64,000 bases of DNA from Acidiflorens sp963841945 (GTDB taxonomy: Bacteria; Acidobacteriota; Terriglobia; Terriglobales; Acidobacteriaceae), in contig CAWJFC010000005.1 in the NCBI GenBank assembly GCA_963841945.1, forward strand, positions 372,001-436,000, read 5' to 3'. The first letter of the stretch is position 1, and each line of letters starts with the position of its first letter. Shown piece by piece: positions 8,932 through 17,435 of this stretch. A model generated the notes under the pieces. It did not search any database and was not told the origin of the DNA. It was given only the letters and a program-made list of their open reading frames with translations. The position numbers and the translations under genes were made by a program.

Positions 8932-10233
8932 ATGGATCATTCAGCAGAGCCGAACCTCGTTTTGAGCGCGGTTGCAACGCCGGCGCCGGGCCCGACTGCG
9001 GCAGCGGCCGCGGCGGCACTGGCCGCATCGGGCCAGCGCTTTGTGGCACGCCAGCCGATTCTCGATCGGGCGCAGAAGGTGTTCGGGTACGAGTTGCTCT
9101 TCCGCAACGGAGTTGAAAACTATTTCAACTGTGACGATCCCGACCGGGCGGCGCGATCCACCTTGGACAGTTCATTAATGTTGGGGGTGGGCACGCTCTG
9201 CCACAACACGCGGGCGTTTGTGAACTGCACGCGGGATGTGCTGCTCAAGGATCTGGTGACGCTGCTGCCTCCGACGCAAACGGTGGTGGAGGTTCTGGAG
9301 ACGGTGGAACCGGAAGACCGCGTGATTGCGGCCTGCAAACGACTGAGGGAGGCAGGTTACCTGATCGCACTGGACGATTTTGCGCCTAACGATCCGCGCA
9401 TTGTGCTGTGCGAGTACGCGGACATCATCAAGGTCGACGTGCGGGCGACGAAGCTGGAAGAGCGCGTGGGCATGATGCGGCGGTTTGGGACGGCGAAATG
9501 CAAGATGCTGGCGGAAAAGCTGGAAACCCCGCACGAGTTCCAGCAGGCGAAGAATATGGGCTTCGCCTATTTCCAGGGATATTTTTTCTGCAAGCCGGAA
9601 GTTATTAGCGGACGGGAGGTTCCAGCGAGCCGCATGCATTACTTGCGGCTGCTGGAGGTGGTGTCGCACTCGGAGATCGAGATGCGTGATCTGGAGAGGC
9701 TTTTGAAGCAGGAGGCGGCGATCTGCTACCGGTTGCTGCGCTATTTGAACTCTCCGATCTTCGGGCTGAAGCTGGAGGTCAAGTCGGTACGGCATGCGAT
9801 GGCGATTTTGGGCGAGCGGGAGTTGCGGCGATGGATCCGGCTGGTCGTGACGGTGGGGGCGGCAGAGCAGGGCTGCAGCGAACTGGTGCTGATGGGCATG
9901 ACGCGAGCGCGATTCTGCGAGCTGCTTTCGGCTAAGGTGAAGTCGAACACCGATCTGTTCCTGATGGGATTGCTGTCGGTGATGGACGCGATTCTTGAGA
10001 TCGACATGGCGACACTGCTGGAGAAGCTGCCGGTGGATCATGACATCAAAACGGCGCTGTTGGGACAGGCAGGCGGGCTTCGTCCCCTGTATCAGTTGAT
10101 GCTGGCGCAGGAGTCGGGTGAGTGGGAGCAGGCAGCGGCGCTGACGAAGCAGCTCCGGCTTCGCGATGAGACGGTGGGCAACGCCTGGTGGGAGGCGATG
10201 ACCTGGGCACAAGAAGTGACGAAGGGCGTTTAG
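8932..10233 (+). CDS. EAL-HDOD (YuxH-family) signalling protein
   Basis: A 433-residue cytosolic protein combining an EAL-like domain (about residues 38-235) with an HDOD domain (about 245-420). The EAL part starts ARQPILDRAQKVFGYELLFR; the glutamate of the EAL motif is kept, but the active-site DDFGTG is changed to DDFAPND and several metal ligands seem missing, so c-di-GMP hydrolysis is unlikely and it may only bind ligand or protein. HDOD domains are non-catalytic HD relatives that mediate signalling. The first 35 residues are an Ala-rich linker. It stands alone on the plus strand. A second HDOD protein lies at 19401-20252. Confidence 0.88.
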   Translation: MDHSAEPNLVLSAVATPAPGPTAAAAAAALAASGQRFVARQPILDRAQKVFGYELLFRNGVENYFNCDDPDRAARSTLDSSLMLGVGTLCHNTRAFVNCTRDVLLKDLVTLLPPTQTVVEVLETVEPEDRVIAACKRLREAGYLIALDDFAPNDPRIVLCEYADIIKVDVRATKLEERVGMMRRFGTAKCKMLAEKLETPHEFQQAKNMGFAYFQGYFFCKPEVISGREVPASRMHYLRLLEVVSHSEIEMRDLERLLKQEAAICYRLLRYLNSPIFGLKLEVKSVRHAMAILGERELRRWIRLVVTVGAAEQGCSELVLMGMTRARFCELLSAKVKSNTDLFLMGLLSVMDAILEIDMATLLEKLPVDHDIKTALLGQAGGLRPLYQLMLAQESGEWEQAAALTKQLRLRDETVGNAWWEAMTWAQEVTKGV

Positions 10234-10245
10234 GGTCGGGTCAGC

Positions 10246-10266
10246 GGTGACCGGTCACCGGTGACC
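10246..10266. repeat. GGTGACCGGTCACCGGTGACC palindromic repeat
   Basis: Three 7-mers (GGTGACC, GGTCACC, GGTGACC) form two overlapping perfect 14-bp palindromes just after an EAL-HDOD stop codon. The same word recurs at 40576-40598. Confidence 0.65.
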
Positions 10267-10334
10267 GACTGGGCTCTCAATTTCAATCCATCAGTCTTCA
10301 ATCCATCGGTCTCTTGCTAACTTCTTTGCGTTAG

Positions 10335-10931
10335 TTAAGGGGCTTCGATGAGCTCCATTTTCCCTTCGCGCGTGCGGTGCAGGACCATCAGCTTGCCTTT
10401 GGGATCGCGGAAGACGAAGACGTCGCGATCACGGAAGTGGGCTTCCTTAATGGCTTCTTCGAGGGTCATGGGGCGCAGGGCTACCGAGTCCGCGGAGCGC
10501 GTCAGGTGGACCTCGGTTGTCTTGGCGACCGATGGAAACTTGTGGACCATGACGGAGACGGTGGTGCTATCGCTGAGGCCGAGCGCAGGCTCGAGGAACT
10601 CCTGAATCGCGCCGTCGCCGTTGAATTTCTTGACCGCCTTGCGCTTCTTGCTGAGCCACTTCGTCTTGTATTTGAGCGCCTGCTTGTGCAGATGATCGAG
10701 GGCGTTGTTGACGGCGGCGACCATATCGTGGGCCTGGGCCGCGCCGACGATTGGACCATTGGGCGGGTTGATGGTGATCTCAGCCTTGTGGCGGTGCTTT
10801 TCGACGGACAGAATCACCTTGGTTTCGAAACGGTCGCCTAGGATTTTGCGGATTTTATTAAGTCCAGTTTCAACTTCTTTGCGGATGGAAGAAGGAATTT
10901 CGTATTGACGGCCGGTGTACTCGACGTTCAT
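10335..10931 (-). CDS. hpf: Ribosome hibernation promoting factor, long form
   Basis: Long HPF binds the 30S subunit and dimerises ribosomes into inactive 100S particles in starved cells. The 198-residue product has the S30AE domain at about residues 1-105 (MNVEYTGRQYEIPSS, VEKHRHKAEITI, AQAHDMVAAVNNALDHLHKQ) and the C-terminal dimerisation domain at about 135-190 (RPMTLEEAIKEAHFRDRDVFVFRD). A GTG at 10946 would add five residues, but the ATG at 10931 has a GGAGGT eight bases upstream and gives the usual N terminus. It lies downstream of rpoN, the classic lptB-rpoN-hpf order. Confidence 0.95.
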   Translation of the reverse strand: MNVEYTGRQYEIPSSIRKEVETGLNKIRKILGDRFETKVILSVEKHRHKAEITINPPNGPIVGAAQAHDMVAAVNNALDHLHKQALKYKTKWLSKKRKAVKKFNGDGAIQEFLEPALGLSDSTTVSVMVHKFPSVAKTTEVHLTRSADSVALRPMTLEEAIKEAHFRDRDVFVFRDPKGKLMVLHRTREGKMELIEAP

Positions 10932-10983
10932 GGGGATGACCTCCACAAAAATTCGAAGGCAATAGCTAACTTAGACGAAAAAG

Positions 10984-11064
10984 GCTACGCGCTACGAGCT
11001 ATGAGCTTCGAGCAATCCAACCCTTTCCGTTTGCTCGTAGCTCGCAGCTCGTGACTCGTAGCTC
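10984..11064. repeat. GAGCTACGAGC-type repeat forming a hairpin
   Basis: In the rpoN-hpf spacer, CTACGAGCTATGAGCTTCGAGC is followed after about 24 bp by its near reverse complement (GCTCGTAGCTCGCAGCTC). Seven or so further copies of this word lie in other spacers of the window. Confidence 0.75.
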
Positions 11065-11075
11065 ATCTCCGCGAT

Positions 11076-13139
11076 CTACTTCTTTACACGTCTCTGGTGC
11101 GTACTCGGAATTTTCATGTCTTCGCGGTACTTGGCGACGGTGCGGCGCGTTACATCGATCCCCTGGGATTGGAGGATGCGAGTGATCTGCTCGTCGGTCA
11201 ACGGGCGCGATGGATCCTCGTCCTCGATTAATTTTTTGACGCGGCGCTTCAGGATGAGGAGCGAAGTGCCGCCGCCTTCGGGGCCCTGCACGCTCTCGGA
11301 AAAGAAGTAGCGCAGCTCGAAAACGCCCTGCGGAGTATGTACATATTTGTTGGCGACGGCGCGGCTGACGGTCGAGGGATGCACGCCGATTTCTTCGGCG
11401 ACTTCCTTGATCATCATGGGCTTGAGGTGATCAATGCCGCGCTCGAGGAAATCCTGCTGGCGGGCGACGATGGAATAGCAGACTTTGGTGATGGTCTGCT
11501 TGCGCTGCTCGATGTTCTTGATGAGCTGGATGGCGGATTTGTAGCGGTCCTTGACGTAGTTGCGCGTGTCCTTGTCGTTGCCTTCGCGCGTGAGCAGACG
11601 CTTGTAGGCGGGGTTGAGGCGCAACTGCGGCATATCCTCATCGTTCATGATGATGAGCCATTCGTCGCCGTGCTTGACGAAGGCTACATCGGGCTCAATC
11701 AGGCGCGCGGGCGTTTTGTTGTATTGCAGGCCGGGGCGCGGATCGAGAGTACGAACGTATTCGAGCGCAGCCTGAACGGCTTCAACGGGCCGGCCGACGG
11801 CCTTGGCGATTTCCTTGAATTGCTTGAGCGTGACCGCGTGGAGATGATGATCAACGACGGCGATGGCGTCGTTGAGGACCTGCTCGGTAGCGGTTGATTC
11901 TCCGTTGCGGCCCTGCTGGAGCTGGTGCATGTGGTAGTTGAGCTGGCGGAGCAGGCACTCGCGGAGATCGCGGCAGGCAACACCGGGCGGATCAAACTGG
12001 CGCACGGCTTCGAGGGCTTCATGGAGGTCGGCGAGTGTGAAGCTGACCTGCATACGCGCGGCGGTGGCAGCGTGCGCAGCCGAGTTTCCGTTGGTGGGTG
12101 GAAGCTCTGCGGGAGCGCTCGATTTCGATTTCCAGATCGAAGCGGCCGGCGCCGGATTACTTGAACCATTGGTGGCTGGAGGCTCGGGCGCGGTCTTCAA
12201 CACCGATTGAGCGGAGGTGTATGCGGTCCGCTGTGCCGCTTCTTCCTGAAGAGCTTGAACCGTCCACGCCTCGCCGAGACTTTCAGACGACGGCTGCGCG
12301 ATGGGGGTGTGGCCGGACGACGGCATCCGGTAATCGATTAGGGCAGGATTGCTCAAAGCGGATTCGTTGAGTGCTGCATCATTGAGTGGGGAATCAGTGA
12401 TTCCGGCATCGTCGAACACCACATCAGTGAGCGCGGCCTTGTCCGCCGCGGGCTCGACCAGCGTGGAATCGTGTTCTGTGGTGGGCTCGACCGCCGAGGC
12501 ATCGGGAACAACGTCGGGAACGACGGCAGCAATTCCGAGAGCTTCGGCCTGCCCGACGATCTTCGCCTGGGTCTGGGCGTCGACTTCGGGAGCGGCCGCG
12601 GGAACTACGCCCAGTAGCTCGTCGTCACTGGCAATCAGGTAGCCATCTTCGTTCAGGTTGCCGATGATGATCTCGGCTGCCTGGTGGACGGGAGGACGGA
12701 CCGAGATTGCTCCGAGCTGCCAGAGAAGGTGATCGGTGAGATTGCCGGGCTTGGAGAGGAAATTTTCGAAGGACGGCTTTTCGATCTCTTCCATTTCACC
12801 CGAGCTGCGGTAGCCGGGGTCGAGATATTCCTGGAAAAAGGAGCCAAAGTCGATTTCCTCGAAAGGATCCTTCTTCTCGTTGGCGGTAATGGGATTCTCT
12901 TCGGTGGTGGCCTTGGCGGCGATGCGGTCGCGCTCTTCTTCCTGGCGGCCGACGTCGTCGAGCATGGGAACCGCGTCTTCGAGCTCTTCGAGGACGGGAT
13001 TTTCGACCATCTCGGCGTTGATCATGTCCTTGAGCTCGAGCTTATTAAGCGCGAGCACCGAGACCATCTGGACGAGGCCCGGCGTCAGGATCTGGCGCTG
13101 TGAGAGCTTGACGTTCAGTCTGTGTTGGAGAAGAACCAT
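11076..13139 (-). CDS. rpoN: RNA polymerase sigma-54 factor with a large internal insert
   Basis: Sigma-54 directs RNA polymerase to -24/-12 promoters that need an AAA+ activator. Region I is at the N terminus (LSQRQILTPGLVQMVSVLALNKLEL), the core-binding domain resumes around residue 367 (LADLHEALEAVRQFDPPGVACRDLRECL), the HTH is near 600 (HPSTVSRAVANKYV), and the RpoN box TRRTVAKYRE is near the C terminus. At 687 residues it is about 200 longer than usual. The excess is a low-complexity insert at about 178-365 between GYLIAS and LADLHEAL, made of Ala/Pro/Asp-rich sequence with a phased pentapeptide repeat. The insert sits inside the core-binding domain and is presumably a loop. The gene is intact. 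Confidence 0.95.
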   Translation of the reverse strand: MVLLQHRLNVKLSQRQILTPGLVQMVSVLALNKLELKDMINAEMVENPVLEELEDAVPMLDDVGRQEEERDRIAAKATTEENPITANEKKDPFEEIDFGSFFQEYLDPGYRSSGEMEEIEKPSFENFLSKPGNLTDHLLWQLGAISVRPPVHQAAEIIIGNLNEDGYLIASDDELLGVVPAAAPEVDAQTQAKIVGQAEALGIAAVVPDVVPDASAVEPTTEHDSTLVEPAADKAALTDVVFDDAGITDSPLNDAALNESALSNPALIDYRMPSSGHTPIAQPSSESLGEAWTVQALQEEAAQRTAYTSAQSVLKTAPEPPATNGSSNPAPAASIWKSKSSAPAELPPTNGNSAAHAATAARMQVSFTLADLHEALEAVRQFDPPGVACRDLRECLLRQLNYHMHQLQQGRNGESTATEQVLNDAIAVVDHHLHAVTLKQFKEIAKAVGRPVEAVQAALEYVRTLDPRPGLQYNKTPARLIEPDVAFVKHGDEWLIIMNDEDMPQLRLNPAYKRLLTREGNDKDTRNYVKDRYKSAIQLIKNIEQRKQTITKVCYSIVARQQDFLERGIDHLKPMMIKEVAEEIGVHPSTVSRAVANKYVHTPQGVFELRYFFSESVQGPEGGGTSLLILKRRVKKLIEDEDPSRPLTDEQITRILQSQGIDVTRRTVAKYREDMKIPSTHQRRVKK
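12343..12447. repeat. Phased 15-bp repeat inside rpoN
   Basis: Seven imperfect 15-bp units with the consensus GCGGCATCATTGAGT lie in the insert of rpoN. On the coding strand they give pentapeptides such as PLNDA, ALNES, ALSNP, ALIDY. Confidence 0.75.
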
Positions 13140-13143
13140 GATC

Positions 13144-13176
13144 TAGCTATGAGCTTCGAGCCGCAAGCCTCGAGCC
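13144..13176. repeat. GAGCTATGAGCTTCGAGC-type repeat upstream of rpoN
   Basis: A copy of the GAGC word family sits just upstream of the rpoN ATG. The rest of the 264-bp spacer holds two copies of CAATTCCTG (13202-13228) and, at 13313-13345, a TCAGTT-type repeat. Confidence 0.6.
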
Positions 13177-13403
13177 ATCCCTTGAACCGTGTCGTTGATT
13201 TGCAATTCCTGGATTTCCAATTCCTGACTCACAACCAAATTTTAATGTGCGGCAGCCCTTTGGCTTGGCACTAAGGTTCAATTTGCTAACTCGTTGGTAA
13301 CTAACGGCAGTTCCAAGTTCTCAGTTGCCAGTCGTCAGTTCCCAGTTAAACTTCTCACCGCCAACCGTTGAGTGCTTCCGGGGGCTTACGGCTGGCGATC
13401 CGG

Positions 13404-14132
13404 CTATACCAGGCTGAAACTCTCGCCTAGATAGACGCGGCGGACCTCGGGATCACCGCCGAGTTCTTCGGGCGTCCCGGAGCGGAAAATTCTTCCTTCA
13501 TTAATGATGTAGGCGCGATCGGTTACCGAAAGCGTCTCGCGAACGTTGTGGTCCGTGATCAGAATTCCGATGCCGCTGGCGCGCAGGTCAGAGATGATTT
13601 TCTGTAGATCGAGGACCGCGATCGGGTCGATGCCTGAAAACGGCTCGTCGAGCAGGATAAAAGTTGGGTTGATGCAGAGCGAACGGGCGATTTCGACGCG
13701 GCGGCGTTCGCCGCCCGACAATGCGTAACCCTGGTTCTGACGGATGTGCTCGAGGCCGAGCTGATCGATCAGGGTCTCGGTCTTTTCGCGGCGCTCATGC
13801 CAGGAAATGGGCTGGGCTTCAAGAACAGCGAGAATATTTTCCTCAACCGTGAGCTTGCGGAAGATCGAAGCCTCCTGCGGCAGGTAGCTGAGGCCATACT
13901 GACGCGCCCGTAAGTACATGGGAACACTGGTGATATCTTCATCGTCGTAGAGGACGCGGCCGGTGTCAGGAGGGATCAGGCCGACGATGGCATAGAAAGA
14001 GGTGGTTTTGCCGGCGCCGTTCGGGCCGAGAAGTCCAACGACTTCCCCTTGCAGGACGCGAAGGCTGACTCCATTTACGACGCGGCGGCCACGGTAGGTC
14101 TTGCCGATTTCATCTGTGGCCAGCGTGTGCAT
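13404..14132 (-). CDS. lptB: LPS export ABC transporter ATP-binding protein LptB
   Basis: LptB is the cytoplasmic ATPase of the LptB2FG machine that extracts lipopolysaccharide from the inner membrane. The 242-residue product has Walker A GPNGAGKT (36-43), the Q-loop, signature ALSGGERRRVEIARSL, Walker B FILLDEPFSGIDP and the switch histidine in LITDHNVRETL, all typical of LptB. Its ATG follows directly on the TAA stop of the upstream LptC/A gene, so the two are translationally coupled. lptF and lptG are not in the window. Confidence 0.97.
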   Translation of the reverse strand: MHTLATDEIGKTYRGRRVVNGVSLRVLQGEVVGLLGPNGAGKTTSFYAIVGLIPPDTGRVLYDDEDITSVPMYLRARQYGLSYLPQEASIFRKLTVEENILAVLEAQPISWHERREKTETLIDQLGLEHIRQNQGYALSGGERRRVEIARSLCINPTFILLDEPFSGIDPIAVLDLQKIISDLRASGIGILITDHNVRETLSVTDRAYIINEGRIFRSGTPEELGGDPEVRRVYLGESFSLV

Positions 14133-16478
14133 TTATCGTGCCACTTGCGTCTTGGTGACTGCAGGAGACGTCGTCTTCCCTTCTACGAGGACCCTATCAT
14201 CGTGTCTGTAGAAAGTCAACGAATCGCCGGTGATTTTGCCCTGTTCGGCATCAAAAATGCTAGGCGGTCCGCCAGTCAAAACGTACTTGTCGTCGGCGGA
14301 GGTGTAGACGAGACGATCGCCGGTAGCGTGGCGGGAGGGTTCGACAACCACGACGTTGTTTTCGGCGATGATTTTGTCGAGTTGGCTGGCTTCCTTGGTG
14401 GTTGTGGAGGAGACGGGGCAGGCTCGGTCTCGACATTGAGCACGCGATGTCAGGTAGACCGTCATCTGGCGCGCGGTGAGGATCGCGTCGGAACCTTTGG
14501 CGGTTACGCCCCCGGTCAGGAAAATCTTGCGGTCGGCGTCGAGATAGGTCAGATGGGCGGAAGTGATGGCGACGGGAGTGGCTTTTCCGCTGCTATCGAC
14601 CTGCACGAGAACGGTTTTGACGGGCTGCGTGGCGTTGCCCTCCGCGACCAGAGAGCGGTGATCGCGGTCAAACTGGATGGTAGGCGCTTCGACGACATTG
14701 CTGTTTTGCCAGAGGCGGGCGTTGCCGGTGTAGGTCGCGACTGCCGATGAGCGGTGCGCGGTCATCTTGTTGCTCACCACGTGGATTGGGTCGGACGAGG
14801 CGAGCAGGGCGCCATCGGGCTGGGGCTTGAGATCGGAATACGTGCTCTTGACGTTCGTGTCGGCGACGGCGTCGCCGGTGACGCGATTAAAACGGATGGT
14901 CTGGGCCGTGGTGGTCATTCCGCCATCGACTACGCGGGGAGAGCCGGTGAGGAGCAGCATTTGATCGGCGTCGGTGTAAGTGCCGCGCTCGGCCCAGGCT
15001 TTTTGGGTGCCGCTGACGTAGACGAGGCCGCGCGATTGGGTGATGGCTGAGATCCCGCCCTGCGGCTGGAATTGAACATCGAGGACCGGGCTGGTGGAGA
15101 TGCGGTCGGGCTGGCCGGGCTGGGTGCTGACGATCTTCGCGTTGGGCTCTCCGTGAAGCAGGGAGAGGCGATTGTTCTCCGAGAAGGTGGCAGTGAAGCG
15201 GTCGGCGGTCGCGACTGTCTTTTCTTTGGTGGCGGGCTGCGTGATGGTGATTTGGGGCGGGCCGGTGGTATTGGCGGATTCGAGAAACCGGCCGTTCTTC
15301 ACGACGAAGTCCATAACCGGCGCGGTCATCTCGATGTCCTGCGCGCCGCCCCGCATGAGGGAGGCGGACCGCATGGCCGCCATCGCGGTCGCTCCGCTTT
15401 CTTTTTGCTGGACGTCCTTTTGCTGAATGTTTTTTTCCTGACCGTCTCTTTGCTGGAGCAAACGTACGCCATCTTCCGCATGGACGGTCTGGAGAATCTG
15501 GTTAGGCCCGAAATGAAGGGTGGCGCGGCCGGAATGAGCCTCGGCAGGCTGCGCGCCTTCGGTCGTCAACTGCACGTTGCCGGTCAGAACCGCCTGGGTC
15601 AGTTGATTCCGATTGCCCGTGAGCGACATTACAGCATGATCGGATTTTGAGTGGGCGTTCGAGGTCCCTTGAAATTCGCCTTCCACGTCGCCATCGGCGA
15701 GAATACGCTCGACCGTGTTGTCGTTCCGCAAGAAGAATGTGGCTTCATCGGAGCGTAATTCCTGGTCGGTACGCACGAGATGGACCTGGCTGAGAACGAC
15801 GTCACGCGGGTTCTTCTTGATGACGCCGTGGTCGGCAGTCAGGTGATATTCACGCGGCTTGTTGACCTTGACTTCGACGCGGGAGCGCAGGGTCATGGTG
15901 CCTGTATTGGAGACGTATTGCACACCGACAGCCGAGCCCTCGGCCTCGGGAGTAGAGAAGACGACTTCGCCGGTGGCGGAAGCGTCGCCGGAATTTTTGT
16001 TGAAGACGAGATCGTTGGTTTCGAGGTGAATCGGCTTGGAGGTTTCGGGCGCAGGGGTCTGGTCGGACTTCTTTATACCCTCGGGATTCGATTCGAGGTC
16101 AATGAGGACTCGGCCTTTGGCGGTGATGTTGCCAGAGGCGGGATCGAATTCGAAGTCGTCTCCGGAGATGCGATCAAAGCGGCTGGAGTCCTTGCCGTAG
16201 ATGACGATCTTGACGTTATGAAGTTCGGCGCGGCCTCCCTGCTTGAACTGGACGGCTTTCGAAGCGCTTACGGTGAACTGGGTGCGGCCTTGCTCGGACT
16301 TAGAGATGGAGAAACCTTCGGCGGTTTGTTGGATGTCGAGCCCGAGTTTGGCGGGGATCTGGTGGACTGCCTGGCTGACGCGCCAGCGCGCGTAGAAGTA
16401 CATGCCCGCGACGATGGCGATCATCAGAATGGCGCCTGCGGCGAACCAGTGGCGCAGGCGACGTACGGGCAAGGGCAT
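14133..16478 (-). CDS. LptC/LptA-like fusion protein (OstA family)
   Basis: A 781-residue protein with one N-terminal transmembrane helix (about 12-30, FAAGAILMIAIVAGMYFYA) and a long periplasmic part. Residues 30-200 resemble LptC, and from about 150 on there are repeated OstA/LptA-type beta-jellyroll segments (LTADHGVI, SDEATFFLRNDN, AERGTYTDADQMLLLTGSPRV, TYTGNARLWQNSNVVEAPTIQFD, YVLTGGPPSIFDAEQGKI). In Proteobacteria LptC (about 190 aa) and LptA (about 180 aa) are separate; here one chain probably provides both the inner-membrane anchor and much of the periplasmic bridge. It is directly upstream of lptB. Residues 340-362 hold a Gln/Lys pentapeptide repeat. Confidence 0.88.
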   Translation of the reverse strand: MPLPVRRLRHWFAAGAILMIAIVAGMYFYARWRVSQAVHQIPAKLGLDIQQTAEGFSISKSEQGRTQFTVSASKAVQFKQGGRAELHNVKIVIYGKDSSRFDRISGDDFEFDPASGNITAKGRVLIDLESNPEGIKKSDQTPAPETSKPIHLETNDLVFNKNSGDASATGEVVFSTPEAEGSAVGVQYVSNTGTMTLRSRVEVKVNKPREYHLTADHGVIKKNPRDVVLSQVHLVRTDQELRSDEATFFLRNDNTVERILADGDVEGEFQGTSNAHSKSDHAVMSLTGNRNQLTQAVLTGNVQLTTEGAQPAEAHSGRATLHFGPNQILQTVHAEDGVRLLQQRDGQEKNIQQKDVQQKESGATAMAAMRSASLMRGGAQDIEMTAPVMDFVVKNGRFLESANTTGPPQITITQPATKEKTVATADRFTATFSENNRLSLLHGEPNAKIVSTQPGQPDRISTSPVLDVQFQPQGGISAITQSRGLVYVSGTQKAWAERGTYTDADQMLLLTGSPRVVDGGMTTTAQTIRFNRVTGDAVADTNVKSTYSDLKPQPDGALLASSDPIHVVSNKMTAHRSSAVATYTGNARLWQNSNVVEAPTIQFDRDHRSLVAEGNATQPVKTVLVQVDSSGKATPVAITSAHLTYLDADRKIFLTGGVTAKGSDAILTARQMTVYLTSRAQCRDRACPVSSTTTKEASQLDKIIAENNVVVVEPSRHATGDRLVYTSADDKYVLTGGPPSIFDAEQGKITGDSLTFYRHDDRVLVEGKTTSPAVTKTQVAR
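15400..15459. repeat. Phased 15-bp repeat inside the LptC/A gene
   Basis: Four 15-bp units of the type TCTTTTTGCTGGACG. On the coding strand they encode pentapeptides such as RDGQE, KNIQQ, KDVQQ and KESGA. Confidence 0.7.
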
Positions 16479-16505
16479 GAGGCTAGTCTAAATGCAGAGG
16501 CGGAT

Positions 16506-16616
16506 GCGAGCTATGAGCTTCGAGGAGAGCAAAACGGGTTAGTGGCTCAATTAGCCCGAGGTTAACCAGCAAGGACACGAAGATCAACCCCCACGGACAC
16601 GAAGTCGCACGAAGGA
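16506..16616. repeat. Two dispersed repeat words upstream of the LptC/A gene
   Basis: 16506-16525 is a GCGAGCTATGAGCTTCGAGG copy of the GAGC family. 16570-16616 holds several copies of the word GGACACGAAG/GCACGAAGG, which also occurs at 24321-24349 and inside the nucleotidyltransferase gene at 31158-31187. Confidence 0.6.
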
Positions 16617-16650
16617 AAATCTCCCCACTTCACAGCTCAGAGCCTGCAAC

Positions 16651-16710
16651 TTTCTTTTCTTTCTTGTTCTCTCTTCTTTTTTTCTTCTTTTTTCTCTCTT
16701 CTTTCTTTCT
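16651..16710. repeat. 60-nt polypyrimidine tract
   Basis: The plus strand is C/T only over 60 bases except for one G near 16666. It lies between the RDD gene and the LptC/A gene. Such tracts can adopt triplex structures, or may simply reflect slippage. Confidence 0.6.
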
Positions 16711-16720
16711 GCTCTTAGCT

Positions 16721-17374
16721 CTAGCTCTTTGGCACCAGCGTTCCTGCCATCATGTCGTGCAGGCCTTGTTTGCGCTCGGTTAAGCCGACCATGATGAAGC
16801 CGATGCAGAGGAGCAATCCGGAGACGATCTTGGCGAAGTGGCGTCCAGTGGCGCGCGCGAAGCTGATACGGTTGCCGTAGAGGTCGGTGACCTTCATGCC
16901 GAAGATCATCTTGCCGAGAGTGGCCTGGTAGGAGGAGCTTTCCATGAAGGCTTCGTAAAGCCAGGAAGCACCGAGGGTGAGCACGAAAAGTATACCGCCG
17001 CCGAAAATCAAGTAGGGCAAAGCGAAGCCGCGATGGAGGCCATAGCCGTCAAAGCCGCCGGCCGCTAATCCGCCGAGTCCGAACGCCGCTTTGAGGGGGA
17101 ATAGAACTGCCCGCACGATGACCGCGTCGATGATGGTCGCGACGACCCTGATCCAGAAGCCGCCGTAGTGGACTCGAACGGCGTAGGGAGGATAAGGGGC
17201 GGGCGCGGGGTAGCCGACCGGAGGTGCGGCATAGCCAGGAGCGGGGGCAGCGGCGGCTCCGGGAGTTGGGGAGGGTGCCGCGACAGCATTGAGGGCCGCG
17301 CCGCAGCGGCTGCAGAATTGAGCCCCGGCATCGTTTGGCGCGCCGCACTTGTTGCAGAAGAAAGTTGCATTCAT
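16721..17374 (-). CDS. RDD-family membrane protein with zinc ribbon
   Basis: The 217-residue product starts with a two-CxxC zinc ribbon (CNKCGAPNDAGAQFCSRCG, about residues 8-26), followed by an Ala/Pro-rich linker and an RDD domain (about 70-215). The RDD domain begins YGGFWIRVVATIIDAVIV with the conserved Arg and Asp and has hydrophobic helices in the inner membrane; the TLGKMIFGMKVTDLYG motif is typical. RDD proteins have been linked to transport or ion homeostasis in some bacteria, but the function here is unknown. It lies 61 bp downstream of recJ and may be co-transcribed with it. Confidence 0.85.
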   Translation of the reverse strand: MNATFFCNKCGAPNDAGAQFCSRCGAALNAVAAPSPTPGAAAAPAPGYAAPPVGYPAPAPYPPYAVRVHYGGFWIRVVATIIDAVIVRAVLFPLKAAFGLGGLAAGGFDGYGLHRGFALPYLIFGGGILFVLTLGASWLYEAFMESSSYQATLGKMIFGMKVTDLYGNRISFARATGRHFAKIVSGLLLCIGFIMVGLTERKQGLHDMMAGTLVPKS

Positions 17375-17435
17375 GGCGGGAAATATAAGTGTTCCGGAGG
17401 AAAGAGTAAAGACGAGATTTGGTCTCGGCGCGGGG

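Noticed and set aside
15780..16565. 261-codon ORF on the plus strand
   Set aside because: It is the shadow of the LptC/A gene, whose motifs and codon pattern are convincing.
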